Assembly (NCBI GenBank): GCA_020740775.1
Contig: JAHEWK010000009.1
Span: forward strand, 2,852,001 to 2,916,000
Source of the DNA: Ilyonectria destructans
Taxonomy: Eukaryota; Ascomycota; Sordariomycetes; Hypocreales; Nectriaceae
Direction of reading: 5' to 3'
Length of the DNA stretch: 64,000 bases
Shown: positions 40,781-52,857 of the stretch, piece by piece
Layout: every line of letters starts with the position of its first letter
How positions within the stretch are numbered: position 1 is the first letter of the stretch
Notes under the pieces: generated by a model
Database searches by the model: none
What the model saw: the letters and a program-made list of their open reading frames with translations, nothing else
What the model was told of the DNA's origin: nothing
Program-made: the position numbers and the translations under genes

Positions 40781-42701
40781 TCATAATAAAACAACCCCGC
40801 CATTCTCAACTTGAAGCATCGTCTCCCACTCTGCCGTCTCAAGACCCTCATTCATATGTTTCCATACATCGTCCAGAATTCTATGCGCACCGGCAACATT
40901 TCCCATGCCTGTCGTACTTTCCAGGATCTTCAGACGGTATTCAATCCGCAAACGTTCTGATTTCAGCTTCGCGGATACTCCTGCCATGAATAGGGGAAAC
41001 AGCAGTTGAGTATCGAATGAAGACCCTGGTCTAATGCAAGAGATGACTGACATAATTTCATCTAATGCTTCCTGCCTAGTCTCTGAAGATGCTGCATAGC
41101 CATACAAGACGTGCTGGAGCCAGATGGCGCAAGCCCACCGGACAGCTTGCGCAGCAGAAACTGCCTCACGGTAGTTCCAGATATGTTCATCAACCTCTGG
41201 AGGCGACCAATTTTCGAGGTACGTTTGGATTGGCTCAGCCCACGACTCGAGCGTAGTCTTGTTCTCTAGTGAGTCGGTCCTCTCAGAGCGCTGATTTGTA
41301 AATTGGTTGATGTACTTCAAGCAGCTATACAGGTCCCCTGCCAGTCCCATTAACGGATGGATTCTCTGCTTTGGGTGCGGGCTAAGAGAATGAAAGGGAC
41401 ATTCATTAAGCGTAATATCCAAAAATGGGACCTTTTTTGACGTTAATGCTGCCATACAGCAGAGGTGCTCGTAAAGGCAACTTAAGAACTGGGAGGTAGA
41501 ACCGCGACCAGTTCGTGATTCAATTAGAGCCTTTGCTCCGTATAAATAAAGGATCCACTTGCGTGAATTACCTTGGCAAATCTAGATCAGTATCAGCATG
41601 CGACCATATCTTTATACACGAGTTAGGTACATGGGCTTACCTCACACAGGCACATCAAAAGGGTTGACGCTAATGCATGCTCTGTGGTCACCGTTTTCTG
41701 TAGCTCCAGTTTAAGATGATGTAATGCCAAAGTCTGTTGGCTCACTCGAGTGTCCTCAAAGACAGTGTACACTCTGCAGATCTGCCTTGCACTCAGAGCA
41801 AGTAAGGCATGCCGAACAGAAAGGTTCTCGATAGCCATTGGTAGAATCTCGACGAGGAAAGGGTTGACGTCGTCATTAACAACTACCAGGCCTCTCGAAA
41901 CGACTTGAAGAAAGTGATTCAGCAAATGTCGTTCCGTTGGATGCCATTCTGCAACGGCTGTGCAATCAATGCCCGGGAAGTTCTTCAATGCTGTGTCAAC
42001 ATGAACTTGAACAGCAGATCCATTCGAGGTTCCTCGATATGCGAGTGCACTGCTGTTGTTAAAATGGCCCAGGAGAGTGATGTTGGAATCATAATTCTCA
42101 TCAAGCAAAGCGACCCAAGCCAGATATTCTTTAGTATCTAGCGCTTGACTTGTTGGCTGATGGACTGAAGAACCACAAGCCTTAGTGTAACTGCCGTCTA
42201 GTTCTTGCACATTCTCCGGGGCTGTAGACTCCATTTGCAATTGCTCAATGAGCGGTAAGGTGTGCTGAAGGTTTGATTTCGCAGTTGTTCTCGGTGCACA
42301 AGCAAGTCCAAGCCTGCAGCATTCGCCACACACAGGTAATACCTCGTCACATTTTTTTCGCCTAACTAAGAGTTGGTAGCCGACCCTAGATTGAAGCGGG
42401 GCGGTAGGGTCGATAGCTTCTTCTCACCTTGTAATACAATTTTCGCATCCATTGGAAGAGTTCTTATGCTGGGTTCTGGTTAAATTAGTGGCATAACCAC
42501 GTCGAGAGGATGATTCCCTTGGAGGCAATGGGTCATTGTATGAGCAAGAAAGTGATAGCCCTGAACGTTTCAGAATATACCCAAGGCTTGGAAAAAAAAG
42601 TTGGTAAGGCTCTTACTCTTGCAACGTGAACAAGGCTTCGACTTGCTACAGCCGGACTTAATCGCAGCACAGGTGTAGCATGCCGTTCGCGGGCGTGGCA
42701 T
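40781..42701 (-). CDS. Transcription factor with two tandem Zn2Cys6 clusters
   Basis: Nuclear regulator, 579 residues from exons 42617-42701, 42428-42560, 41641-42361 and 40781-41581 (introns 56, 66 and 59 bp; all phases agree). The start at 42701 gives MPRPRTACYTC. Cluster 1: C8-x2-C11-x6-C18-x5-C24-x2-C27-x6-C34, with its last cysteine supplied by exon 2. Cluster 2: C67-x2-C70-x6-C77-x6-C84-x2-C87-x6-C94, split by intron 2. Both are complete only after splicing, which supports the gene model. The remainder resembles the C-terminal part of fungal regulators with mostly helical sequence (SVRHALLALSARQICR, ASTLLMCLCE). Two binuclear clusters in one protein are unusual. Likely controls the neighbouring permease and oxygenase. 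Confidence 0.85.
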
Positions 42702-43486
42702 TGCTAGGATAAGTAATGGCAACTCTTTAATTAACTGCGTGAAAATCAAGGTTAGGAAGTGGCTTGCGGCTAATTATTCAATACTGGAGAATCTGGGAGT
42801 AGTGGGCCGTATTGTTGTATAATGTTTAAAGGCGTGAAATAGGTGAAGAATAAATGGGCCTGGGAAGTAACTGGATAACTTAACCTTTGGTAATATATTA
42901 GGAAAGGCGGAGAGGTTGGGCAGAATCAGGACCCACATATTTCCACCAACGACACTGAATCTCTTAGTGGGTGTTACAGTATGAGGTAATAGCTAAGATA
43001 ACAGCTCTGCAATAACAAGCAGACTGATATCCTTATCTATAACCTGCTGAAGTAACACCTACCTAAGCCTCTTAGTTATTACAATCACTCTTATATTACT
43101 GCTATTATAGAAGCAGGCTGTTAGCAGCTATATACCTAAGAAGACTTAAGGCAGCTTTTTACAGCTATAATAGCACTAATTATAGACTATACCTCTACTG
43201 AGTGAGTGTATATATATAGAATAAGAGAATTAAGCTGGCTAAATAGAGTGTAGAAAGTAGATACCTAAGTAATTATAAGTATCTTTTAATAGTAACTATA
43301 ATAGTAAAAGTAAAGATAAGTATCTTTATAATAAGGGAATATTATACTTAAGTTTAGATTAAGCTTTATATTAATTTATATACTTTATTAAAGATATATC
43401 TACTTATAGATCTTAAGAAATTAAATAGCTAAAGATATATATTACTACTAAAGCTTATACTAATATAAGAAGAAAATATAGTTAAG
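42702..43486. other. Promoter side of the regulator, grading into AT-rich repeat DNA
   Basis: 42702-42960 has normal composition and should contain the regulator promoter. From about 42970 (TGTTACAGTATGAGG) the sequence looks like a decayed LTR-type repeat, rising in AT content toward 43486. I could not find its right end or a target duplication with confidence. No gene seen. Confidence 0.4.
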
Positions 43487-43828
43487 TGTTGGATTATATA
43501 CCCAATTAGCCCTAGCTATAGTAATACATAGTATATATTATACTTTTAGTCCAGCAGTTAATTAAACAATTAACAGTCAGATTCGCGCTCGCGCAATCGG
43601 TCTGGGAAAGAACCTGGGTTCGAGTCTTAGATGCCACTACCCTATAACCTTCTGGAGGGAAATCCTTCAGCTAGTTAGTTGACGAAGTAAAATAGGAGTA
43701 GGGCTCAGCTTAATAGCAAAAAAAATACCTTTAAGCTTGGGGGGTGTATTGGATTATATACCCAATTAGCCCTGGCTATAGTAATATATAGTGTATATTA
43801 TACTTTTGGTCCAGCGGTTAATTGAATA
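43487..43828 (+). mobile_element. TRIM-like element (miniature LTR retrotransposon)
   Basis: 342 bp with terminal direct repeats: 43487-43568 (82 bp, TGTTGGATTATATACC...AAACA) and 43745-43828 (84 bp, TGTATTGGATTATATACC...GAATA). Flanked by TTAAG on both sides (43482-43486, 43829-43833). A G-rich polypurine tract (GGGGGG) abuts the right repeat as in LTR elements. The 176-bp interior has no coding capacity and contains GGGTTCGAGTCT, which resembles a tRNA B box. Normal GC in the interior against AT-rich surroundings. Confidence 0.75.
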
Positions 43829-43833
43829 TTAAG

Positions 43834-44172
43834 TAAATAAGGATAATTTAAATATATATACTACTACTATAGTATAGTATAATAAAACTAATTTAGCAGC
43901 AGAAAGAGATAAAAATAACACCCAACTTATTAACTTACCCTAGAGGAGATGTACAGAAGATCGTCGCACAGGCATCTTAAATAGTCAGTATAACATTCAG
44001 AACTGTAAATAGAGTGAAGGGGTGCTATCCCTAGCCGTAGGGACGCTGCAGCGTGGCCGGAGGCTCGCCAGTCGCACGAAGATACAGATCGTAGGGTCCG
44101 AATAATGAATAGATTAATCTCTAACCTTCCTAAGGTTATACATCCACAAATAGATATCTCAAATCGTTGTTA
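43834..44172. other. Mixed AT-rich and GC-normal repeat DNA of unknown type
   Basis: The stretch 43960-44150 is GC-normal (for example GGGACGCTGCAGCGTGG) inside otherwise AT-rich DNA. No frame, RNA gene or clear terminal repeat was found. Probably a fragment of a mobile element. Confidence 0.3.
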
Positions 44173-44232
44173 CGGCCTGGCTGCAACCTGTATCAGGCTC
44201 CGAACAAACACCCCACTTTCCTCAGCCCCTTA
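44173..44232. repeat. LTR fragment of the same family as the 27.6-kb solo LTR
   Basis: TGTTACGGCCTGGCTGCAACC and the following CCCCACTTTCCTC match the start of the solo LTR at 27600 (TGTCACGGCC...CCCACTTTTTCCTCCCC). Only about 60 bp are recognisable before AT-rich gypsy DNA begins. Confidence 0.45.
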
Positions 44233-47200
44233 AAATAGAATATAATTTAGCTATACATAATTACTCTGTAATTACTCTTAATTACTAATAATTATAGTTA
44301 CTTATACAGTAATTATACTTAATTACTTTAGTATATAGATAATTAAGTAGTATATATCTACTATAGGCAGCTACTTAGCTTTTAATATAATTTAATTACC
44401 TTAATTACCTTAACTTACTATATATTACTATACTTAACTATTACTAGATATAATATTATTCAGTAAGTAATATTCTAATTTATTTGCTAATATAAACCTA
44501 TAGTTTATCTACTAGTAAATAACCTCTTACCTACTCTATACTATATATACAGCAGATTAAAGAATCTAACTGTTATATATTAAAAGCTCTTATTTAGAAA
44601 GGTTATTTATATTACTACTTAAATAATATCTTATATTGTTAGAATATCTGAAATTAACTATATATCTATTACCCTAGGAAATACTTCTATACTATCAGCC
44701 TATATAACTCCACTAAATAATACTGAGATAGCTATAGAGGTTATATAGCTATACAACCTTATTTATACCTTATAATAATAAGTATAGAATACTCTATTAG
44801 TGCTAGTTACTATAAATAATAAATATAACTCAGAAGAGATAATAAAATTACCTTTACTTAAGAAGTTTAATAGTACTTCTAGTAATATTATACTCTTTAT
44901 TACTAAAATAAAAGGATACTTTTAGTAGTACCTTTAATACCTTATATCTACAGAATTCTAATTACTATTTATAAGCAATCTAATAACTAGTAATACTAAG
45001 ATATAATTTAAATCCACCCTTTAAGATTTTCTTAATAATAATAAAGCTAACTAGAATTAAGATATAATTAATTTATTTACAGACTGAAATAACTTTAAAA
45101 TAGCACTTAATAATATATTTAGAATAATTAATAAAGAAAGGCAGGCAGCTGCTAAAATCTATATAATTAAATAAATTTATTCAGCTGCTGTCTATACTAT
45201 TATATTCAGATAAATTGCTGCTAAATTAGAATAAAATAATAATATACTTATAGAAATATTCTACTAAGAGTTAAAAGATAAGGTTAAGAATAAGCTCTAT
45301 AAAGCTAACTGACTTAATACTCTTACTGAGTATATTACTATAACTATTAAAATTAATAAATAATAGTATAAAAAATACAGGGAAAAGGCTGTAAAATAAT
45401 AAGGAGGGTAAGATACCCTATATAATTTCTACTATCCCTATTAATAAGAGTTCAGTAGAGAATAGAGAGGTAGCTAATAGAGTAACTCTTATGGGAATAC
45501 CTCTTATAGAATGCAGTCTGAACCTATAGAGCTTGGAGCAGTATAGAGGCAGCTCTAAAATAAGAAGGATATTATATACTATAACTGCAATAAAAAGAGA
45601 TATTTTATATAAGAATACTATAAACCTAAAAGAGAATAGTAATTCCAATCTATACCTACTGGATAGTAATTAATAAATACTATCTAGAGGCAGAAGGAAC
45701 CTAAAATAGCAGTATAAATATAAATTATTACTATAATAAGAAGTAGGTATAATTACTTTAGCTTAAGCTGGCCTATATATCTACCCAGCAGAGAATAATA
45801 TCTATCTTAAGAAGAAGTAAAAGCACTATATCTAGAAGAATCTACCTTAAAAGCTAATAGGCAGGGAAAATAGAAAGATTAGATATCAGTACTGAATCCT
45901 CCAGTACTGAATCCTCCAGTAGTTAAACTAATAATAGGTAAGTTTAAAACTCTAGCTATAGTATAATAAAAAAAGTAACTAGAAATCTATTAAAGAGGAA
46001 TACTAAAAGTACTAAATACTTAGAATAATATTCTAAATAGATAGCTGGACGACTATAATATCAGGAATAAATACTCTAACTCCAGTAATAAAGAAAGACT
46101 GAACCTCTATATAGAAGAATATATATTTACCACCCCAGAAGAAGTAAGTTAAATAATAATATAGAAACTGTAGTGGGATAAAGCTATACCTAATAAGTAA
46201 GGTAAATAATAATAGGAAATTAAGGCTAATAAGTACTAATAACTTATAAGGGAATAATAGAATACTAAGTGATATAAATCTATCTACCTTTATATAATAA
46301 TAAGATATAAAGTAAAGACTTTAACTGTAAAATTAAGAGAAGAGTTTTAAGATTACTTTATTCTCTATCTAAGTTTAAAAGGATATAACCAGACTTTATA
46401 GATTTTATACTACTACCTATAATATTATTATTACTTAAAGAATAAATAGATCTATAATTATTACCCCCTAAGGCTACTAGGTATCTCTATTACCTAACTA
46501 TATATAAAGAATAATATAGAGTACTATAAAAATACTAAAGAATACTCTAAATTCTATATTATTATTCTAAAAGCTAAGATAATTAGATTCCTCTAATAAT
46601 ATATATAAGGGTTATAAAACCCTTAGAATTGCTAATATTAGGAATATTAAATCTATATAAAAACTAAGATATATCTATAGTATTAAAAATAAAAGAAATA
46701 AACTTACTTTCTAGATAAATCTGGATATAATAAATTATCTGATAATAATACTTAGTAAAAAGAAATAGAAAACTGGCTTAATATAACTAAAGAGAAGAAA
46801 CTTATATCTAACTAAAGAGAAAACTCTAATATAATAGAAAGTAAATAATATAATTATAGAAAAAGATATAATAATAGGGATTGCTATAGAAATAGAAAGA
46901 AATCCTTTTATATAAGAAGAATAAAGAAAAAGTATATATCTATACCTATATTCAGCGAATTCTATAAGGAATAATTTATAATAAATTACAGTATCTATAT
47001 ATACTCAGAATATAATAAAAAGAAGAAGAGAAACTATAGATATATATACAGAATATATAATAATAGATTTAACTTTAAATAACTAACTGATAGATAAGCT
47101 AAAAATTGAGAATAGTATAAAGTAATTTAAATATAGATAAAAAACCATACTTACTCTCTATAATAGAGTAATAAATAGACTTAAAGCTAGAAGAAATAGA

Positions 47201-47484
47201 ACTTTTAGAAAAAGCTCTATATACTATAGAAGGTATAAAATTAAATTACTTAAAAATCCAGGTATAAATTAAGGGATACTGGCTTACTATACTGATAGAT
47301 AGTAATATAGATTTTAATACTATTTACCTAAGAATAGTAAATAAGCTAAGGCTACTATAGAAGAATAAATTAGATTTATACTGAGTGTAGAATCTTAAAA
47401 GGATAAATTTCAGTTATAATAATAGATATATTACTAAAGAGGTTAATTACCTTAAGGTTTTTATAAATAAATATAATAAAGGTA
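44233..47484 (+). mobile_element. Truncated Ty3/gypsy copy, RIP-inactivated
   Basis: Second copy of the 26.2-35.0 kb family. LTR-like sequence matching the 3' half of that LTR runs from about 44375 to 44577 (CAGTTTATCTACTAGTAA type matches and a final CTGTTATA). The gag part follows, with the CCHC remnant near 45580 (YYNCNKK) and the protease region near 47290. Homology stops abruptly at about 47484 at the junction with another element, so RT and integrase are missing. It is useful as the empty-site control for the nested solo LTR. No usable frame. Confidence 0.8.
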
Positions 47485-50400
47485 TATATAATATTCTGAT
47501 TTCTATTAGAATCTAAACTCTATAATTTATACCTACTCTATACTAACAGTTTAAAATAAGTATAGCTATTATATATTAATAGCTCTTATTTAGTATATTA
47601 CTATATTAAATATAAATTAGATAAGTTATAATAGCTTTTACTACTCTATTTACCAGCACTATATCTAAGGGTAAGACTTTAGCTACCCTAAAGGATAAAA
47701 ACAGTAATAAATATATAGATATATCTAAGGATAAATATAAAAAGGAAATTAAAGAACTCTATAAGAAGAATACCTAACTCTCTAAGAATCTTATAGATCT
47801 TATTACTTTTAGCTAATAGGCTGATAAAATATAATAAAAGAAATAGAGACTTAATAATAAATAATTTAAATATCTATATAAATAGCTTTAGGTACTACTA
47901 ATTAATCTTACTGTAAATATAATAGTTACTACTCTAGAATAATAAATTATAGAACTTACTAATAAATTAGCTTAAATTTAGAATAATTAAGAATAATAAG
48001 CTATCTAACTTATAAATTATAAATAGCCTGCTACTATTATATATATCTGTAATATAGAAGAAACTATTAAATTGAAATAGCTACTAAAGTTTAATAGAGA
48101 CTCTAAGAAGCTATAGAAATACCTTATTAGCCTTAAATTATACTATATATACTATCTGTTATTATTTATAAATAATATACTGAAAGTATAATATATAATA
48201 GAATAACTAAAAGATAAAGCAGCTTAAAACTATAAATTAATACTAAAGGATTTTATAATTAATACCTCTAGTTAATATAAATTAGAGATAATAATACTAT
48301 TTAATAGCTTTAAATACTATAAATAGTTCTTAATTAATAGATATAGAAAATAAAATGAAAAATATAATATTCTTAATACTATTAGAAAACTATAATAAAT
48401 AAAGGCTATATTTAAGTATCTAGTAGACTTTAAGTATATTACAGCTAAATTTAATTAGTTAAATAAGAATCTTATTAATAAGTTCTACTAAAGCCTAAAG
48501 AATAATATTAAGAATAAACTGGCTAAAAATATAAGTCTATCTATAAACTTTAACTAGTATACTAAACTTACAGTTATAATTAATAATTATTTATTTAAAA
48601 GATATATAGAAAAGCAGAAAGAAGAAAATATTAAGAGTTAAAAGAAAAAAAATAACTATAACTCTAATAGCAGTAGGAAATAATAAGGAAATACCTTCTA
48701 TAGAATAGCAGCTAGGCCTATAGAATTAAATACTATATAGTAAGATTACTTATAAGTTTAATATTAAAATTACAGAAAGAAAAGCTATTTTAAAAGTAAA
48801 TATTAAAGCCTTAAAACTAACTAAAAATATAAGCCTATACTAGAAGATAACTATAAGATCTACTTTACTAATAAGAATAAGAATATACAGACTGCAATCT
48901 GTATAATATATATTTAAATTATTACTATAATTTAAAGTAGATTTAATAGATACTTTAATAGAGTAACTTAGAATAATAATAACTGGAAAATAGAGTATGT
49001 AAATAAGTACTTCTTAATAATACTATAAGCAGTATTAAAACTTAAAATTAAAATTAAGAAAGAAATTAAAATAAAGAATAATACTATCTAGAAAAAGAAA
49101 ATAGAAAATAAAACTCCAGAATAATAAAAGAATAACTGCTAAAATAATAAGCTGGTATAGAAGTATAGTAAGAAAAGCTAAGCTAGGGAATTAATACTAT
49201 ATAGAAATCTATCTCTATAAGTAGATAAAGAATCCCTTTAAAACTACCTACTGATATATAACTATTACAAACTATTACTATAGTCTAATAAGATAAGGAT
49301 ATATAAAAGCCTATAGTAGAAGTTAAGATATATATCCCCAATAGATAACTTAAACTAGCTATACTGCCTCTAATAATATAGAAATATAGAGTAAAGATCT
49401 TTAGAATATAGAAGAAAAATAATAAGCTATAATAATACTTCTATACTAAAGAAGAAGGAAAACCTTAGGTCTATACAGAATAAAAAGCATAATAAGTAAG
49501 AAAAATAGAACTTCTAGTAAATAATAAAGATATTATTTTACCAGCTGATAAGTACCTTAAAATAAAGAATAAATATTACTATAAAGAAGTAAGCTACTCT
49601 AAAGATTTATACTAGAGCCTCTAGATAAATTAAGAATATTATTAGGAAAATAATATATATAGAATCTATATATAGAAAAACCCTATAGAAATATATAATA
49701 ATCTTACTAATAAAAGATAAGCTTCTAATAAGAATACCCCTATCTATATTTGCACCTATAATAGATATCTAGAGTGTAACCCTCTAAATATTACTCTAAT
49801 AGAAAGACTAAATAATAACTTTAGAGTCTCTATTTACTACTAATAATATAAAGAAATCTTATAGGTATTATATATTATCTATATCTATCTAATATATAAA
49901 AAAGAAAAGATTTACTATAATTATTACTCAGTATATATAGATAATAAATCTATTTAGAAATCCTACTTATAAGAGGAACTTAAGTATTTCTATATTATAA
50001 TATAGTATAGTAAAGTAGGAGTTATATAATTAGATAGTAAGGAAAATCTTTTTCTATTAAGTTATCTAATATTAGATACTACCTTTAGCTACTATAAAAT
50101 AAAAGAATACTATATATATAAATAGAAAAAACTATAGAAATAGTATACTATAGAATATAAAAAAAAGATATAATATATTATAATTAAAGTATTAAGGTAT
50201 AATATAGAGGACTGTAAAAACTATAAGTAAGAAATTTAAGATAAATTTTAATATATTAAGTATATAATAATAAAAGACTATAAATTTAATAACTATAAAG
50301 AAACTAGCAGTTTTAATAAAGCTTAAAAAAGTAAGATAGAAGATTAAAAATAAAGAGGTATAAACTTAAACTATAAAAATAAAGTACTTATTAGACTTAC

Positions 50401-50997
50401 TTAATCTTACTTAATAAGAAATATAATAATCTATATACTATTTAGATACCTAAAGTATAGAATTAAGATATAAGAAATTAACTGATATATTAAATAAATA
50501 TATATAAAAAGATTTAACTTCTATAATAAAACTGAAGATAATAAAGATAACTAAATTTAATACTAATAACTTTAAGAATTAAAAAAGATTTATACTATCT
50601 ATAGAAGAGTAATAAATAGATAAGCAGAAGAAGATACCCTCTAATAAGGCTCTATATATAATATAAAAAGAAAAGAAATAAAGAACCTTAAAAATAAAGA
50701 TTTAAGTTAAGGGAGTATAGCTTACTATATTAGTAGATAGTAAAGTAAAGTGAGAGTATATTAACTCCAGTATAATTAATTGCCTATAGCTGCTATAGAA
50801 GGATAAAAAGAAACTTTATATAATCTTTAATCTTAAGAGAAGTTTATAAGCTATAAGGTTAATTACCTTAAGGTTTTTATTAAAGAAAAAAACTAAAGAA
50901 TCTTATTTAATATTATACTAATAGGATATTATAATATTATTTTTAGATATCTATAGTTATAGAAATATAATCTATATATTAACTAAAGAACTGGCTA

Positions 50998-52857
50998 ATG
51001 TATATAATAAGTAAGTGCACCAACTAAGCGAGTGCACCAAAAATTTCCACTATTAAGACAGAACATAGCATAAAATCACAATAAAGTATCTAATTAATTA
51101 AAACTAATTGCTATACTCTTCTTCAGATATTAATATAACTGCCTGATATATTCTTATATTATGTCCAGTCTTTCTACAGGTTCTATAGTGCCTTTCTCTC
51201 GCTAGCGCTAACCTTCCCTGACCACTACTTCTCGATAATTCGGCCACTATCTGCGCATCAATCTCTCTCTGATCAATTATATCCCTTCCCTTATCTACAG
51301 TCATCTTCCCTTTATTCCGTAGGCGGTTTTTTTTTACTCTGTGCTGTTTGCTAAGAGTCTTATTTGCCTGTCGAAGGATCTGGTTCTCAGACTTTAATAA
51401 TGCTATCTGATATATTATTGCCTTCATTCCCTTAGAAAATAACTTAAGTGCGTTAATAATAGATACTGGAGAGCTGCCCTAATGCCTTCTGATTTGTCTT
51501 TTAAGGTATTCGGACTGAGAAGTGGCCTTAAGGATGGTTTTTGGCGTCTTGGGTACCTAAGGGTCGGAGAGGCTGGCCTCCTCCTCAATCGGTATTGGAG
51601 TCCGTAGCTGCACATCAAGCTTTAATATTACACTTTCAGGATCCAAAGGAACAAATCCGGCCCCTTGAAACCCCCCCTTAATATTACTTTCTGTTATAAC
51701 GGCTTGGTGGGCAGTATAAAATGCCGGAAGGAAGTCGGTTTTTGAAATATAGGTTATTAAGTATCTAATTAACTGCTTAATTTCTTAACTGTATGCTTTT
51801 TTAAGCAGCCTAAAGCACCTAATATTAAGAGGCTGAAGTAGATAAGATAAATGAGGTGGTATATATAGTGTAATAATATAGTTATCTTTATAATATTTCT
51901 TAAAGTTAACTGAGTGGTAGCTTTTATGTCTATTAAGAATTAGAAGATAATAGCGACTATTTAATTGCGTCTTTATATATTAATTAAAGTACTTAAGCTA
52001 CTTAAGACCTATATTATTATCGGTCCAGCTATTTTAAGTTATTGTAATAGCCCAATCGCCCGGGAGGTTACTTTCTTAATACCAGTTGGCAAGGTGATAT
52101 TAGCCTGTAACTACAATAAATAGCGTAATTACCCAGCCTTCAGTATTAATCACCTGAATAACTATAACCTATTTCCGGTTTCCAGGCTGGACTGATTTCG
52201 GGTTTCTACATCTTTCTGCATCTATAATAACCATTCCACTTATAAGAACGCCCATCATAAAGCCAGTCTTATTAAAGTTGTAGATATCAGCGAGGGTGAT
52301 ACTATATTTTGCAATTATATTCTCTATAAGCCTGAACTAATTGCAAATAAGAGTTAGGTCTTTACATTTAGCCCTCTAATAGTTATATTTACAAAAAAAA
52401 TATATCTTAAGCTCTAGTTATCACCTGACGAAGTTAGAAGCCCAGCGCTTACCGATAGATAACATATTGCAGTTGGCGAGCAGTCAGTTGGCTATTTCTT
52501 CAACACCACACAGTCGCAGGGGAAATCCTCGCGAATCCAGGTCAAGAATAAACTAAATAATAATCTGTTCTTCTAGATCGGATAGTCTGCGTGAGTTAGG
52601 GATGGTATCGCATCGAGACTGGATGCCCTTCTGTCGGCAACGAAGGGCATAATAATCCACTTAGTATAACCTTACGGCGGGTCGGAGACCCAGTTTCGGG
52701 TTATTTTGAAGGGCTCGAAGAGCGAGAAGCATATTAGCCTCATTATTTGATTGTGACATATTTGATGGTTGAGAAATAGTTGATTAGATGTGAAGCGGAG
52801 AGAATAGGAGATTTTTGGTGCACTTGCTTGGTTGGTGCACTCGCTTATTACATACGT
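50998..52857 (-). mobile_element. Pogo/Fot-type (Tc1-mariner) DNA transposon, nested
   Basis: 1860 bp with imperfect terminal inverted repeats of about 50 bp: ATGTATATAATAAGTAAG-type at the left and its counterpart (ACGTATGTAATAAGCGAG in reverse complement) at the right, both followed by two GTGCACCAA blocks. A TA dinucleotide flanks each end (50996-50997 and 52858-52859). It lies inside the RIP-mutated gypsy element but is itself much less AT-rich, so it arrived later. Confidence 0.88.
51104..52759 (-). pseudogene. Pogo-type transposase, broken
   Basis: Single-exon DDE transposase decayed by stops. The start at 52759 gives MSQSNNEANMLLALRALQN, the usual opening of fungal Fot/pogo transposases. 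In order: the HTH/CENP-B part (GFPLRLCGVEEIAN, then TGA where Arg is usual); the catalytic core (YNFNKTGFMMGVLISGMV, with one acidic residue of the usual DETGF now Lys/Asn, and KSVQPGNRK); PPHLSYLLQPLNIRCF; and a C-terminal zinc-knuckle-like tail (CRKTGHN) to a stop at 51104. Many stops are consistent with C-to-T mutation. Not functional. Confidence 0.85.

Noticed and set aside
43580..43640. Possible tRNA gene inside the TRIM-like element
   Set aside because: A B-box-like GGGTTCGAGTCT and an A-box-like GCGCAATCGG are only about 30 bp apart; no anticodon arm or acceptor stem can be folded. At most a tRNA-derived remnant.
42971..43931. Possible single long LTR (TGTTACAG...AACACCCA) into which the TRIM jumped
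   Set aside because: No matching target duplication at the two ends and no second copy in the window; left as unclassified repeat DNA.
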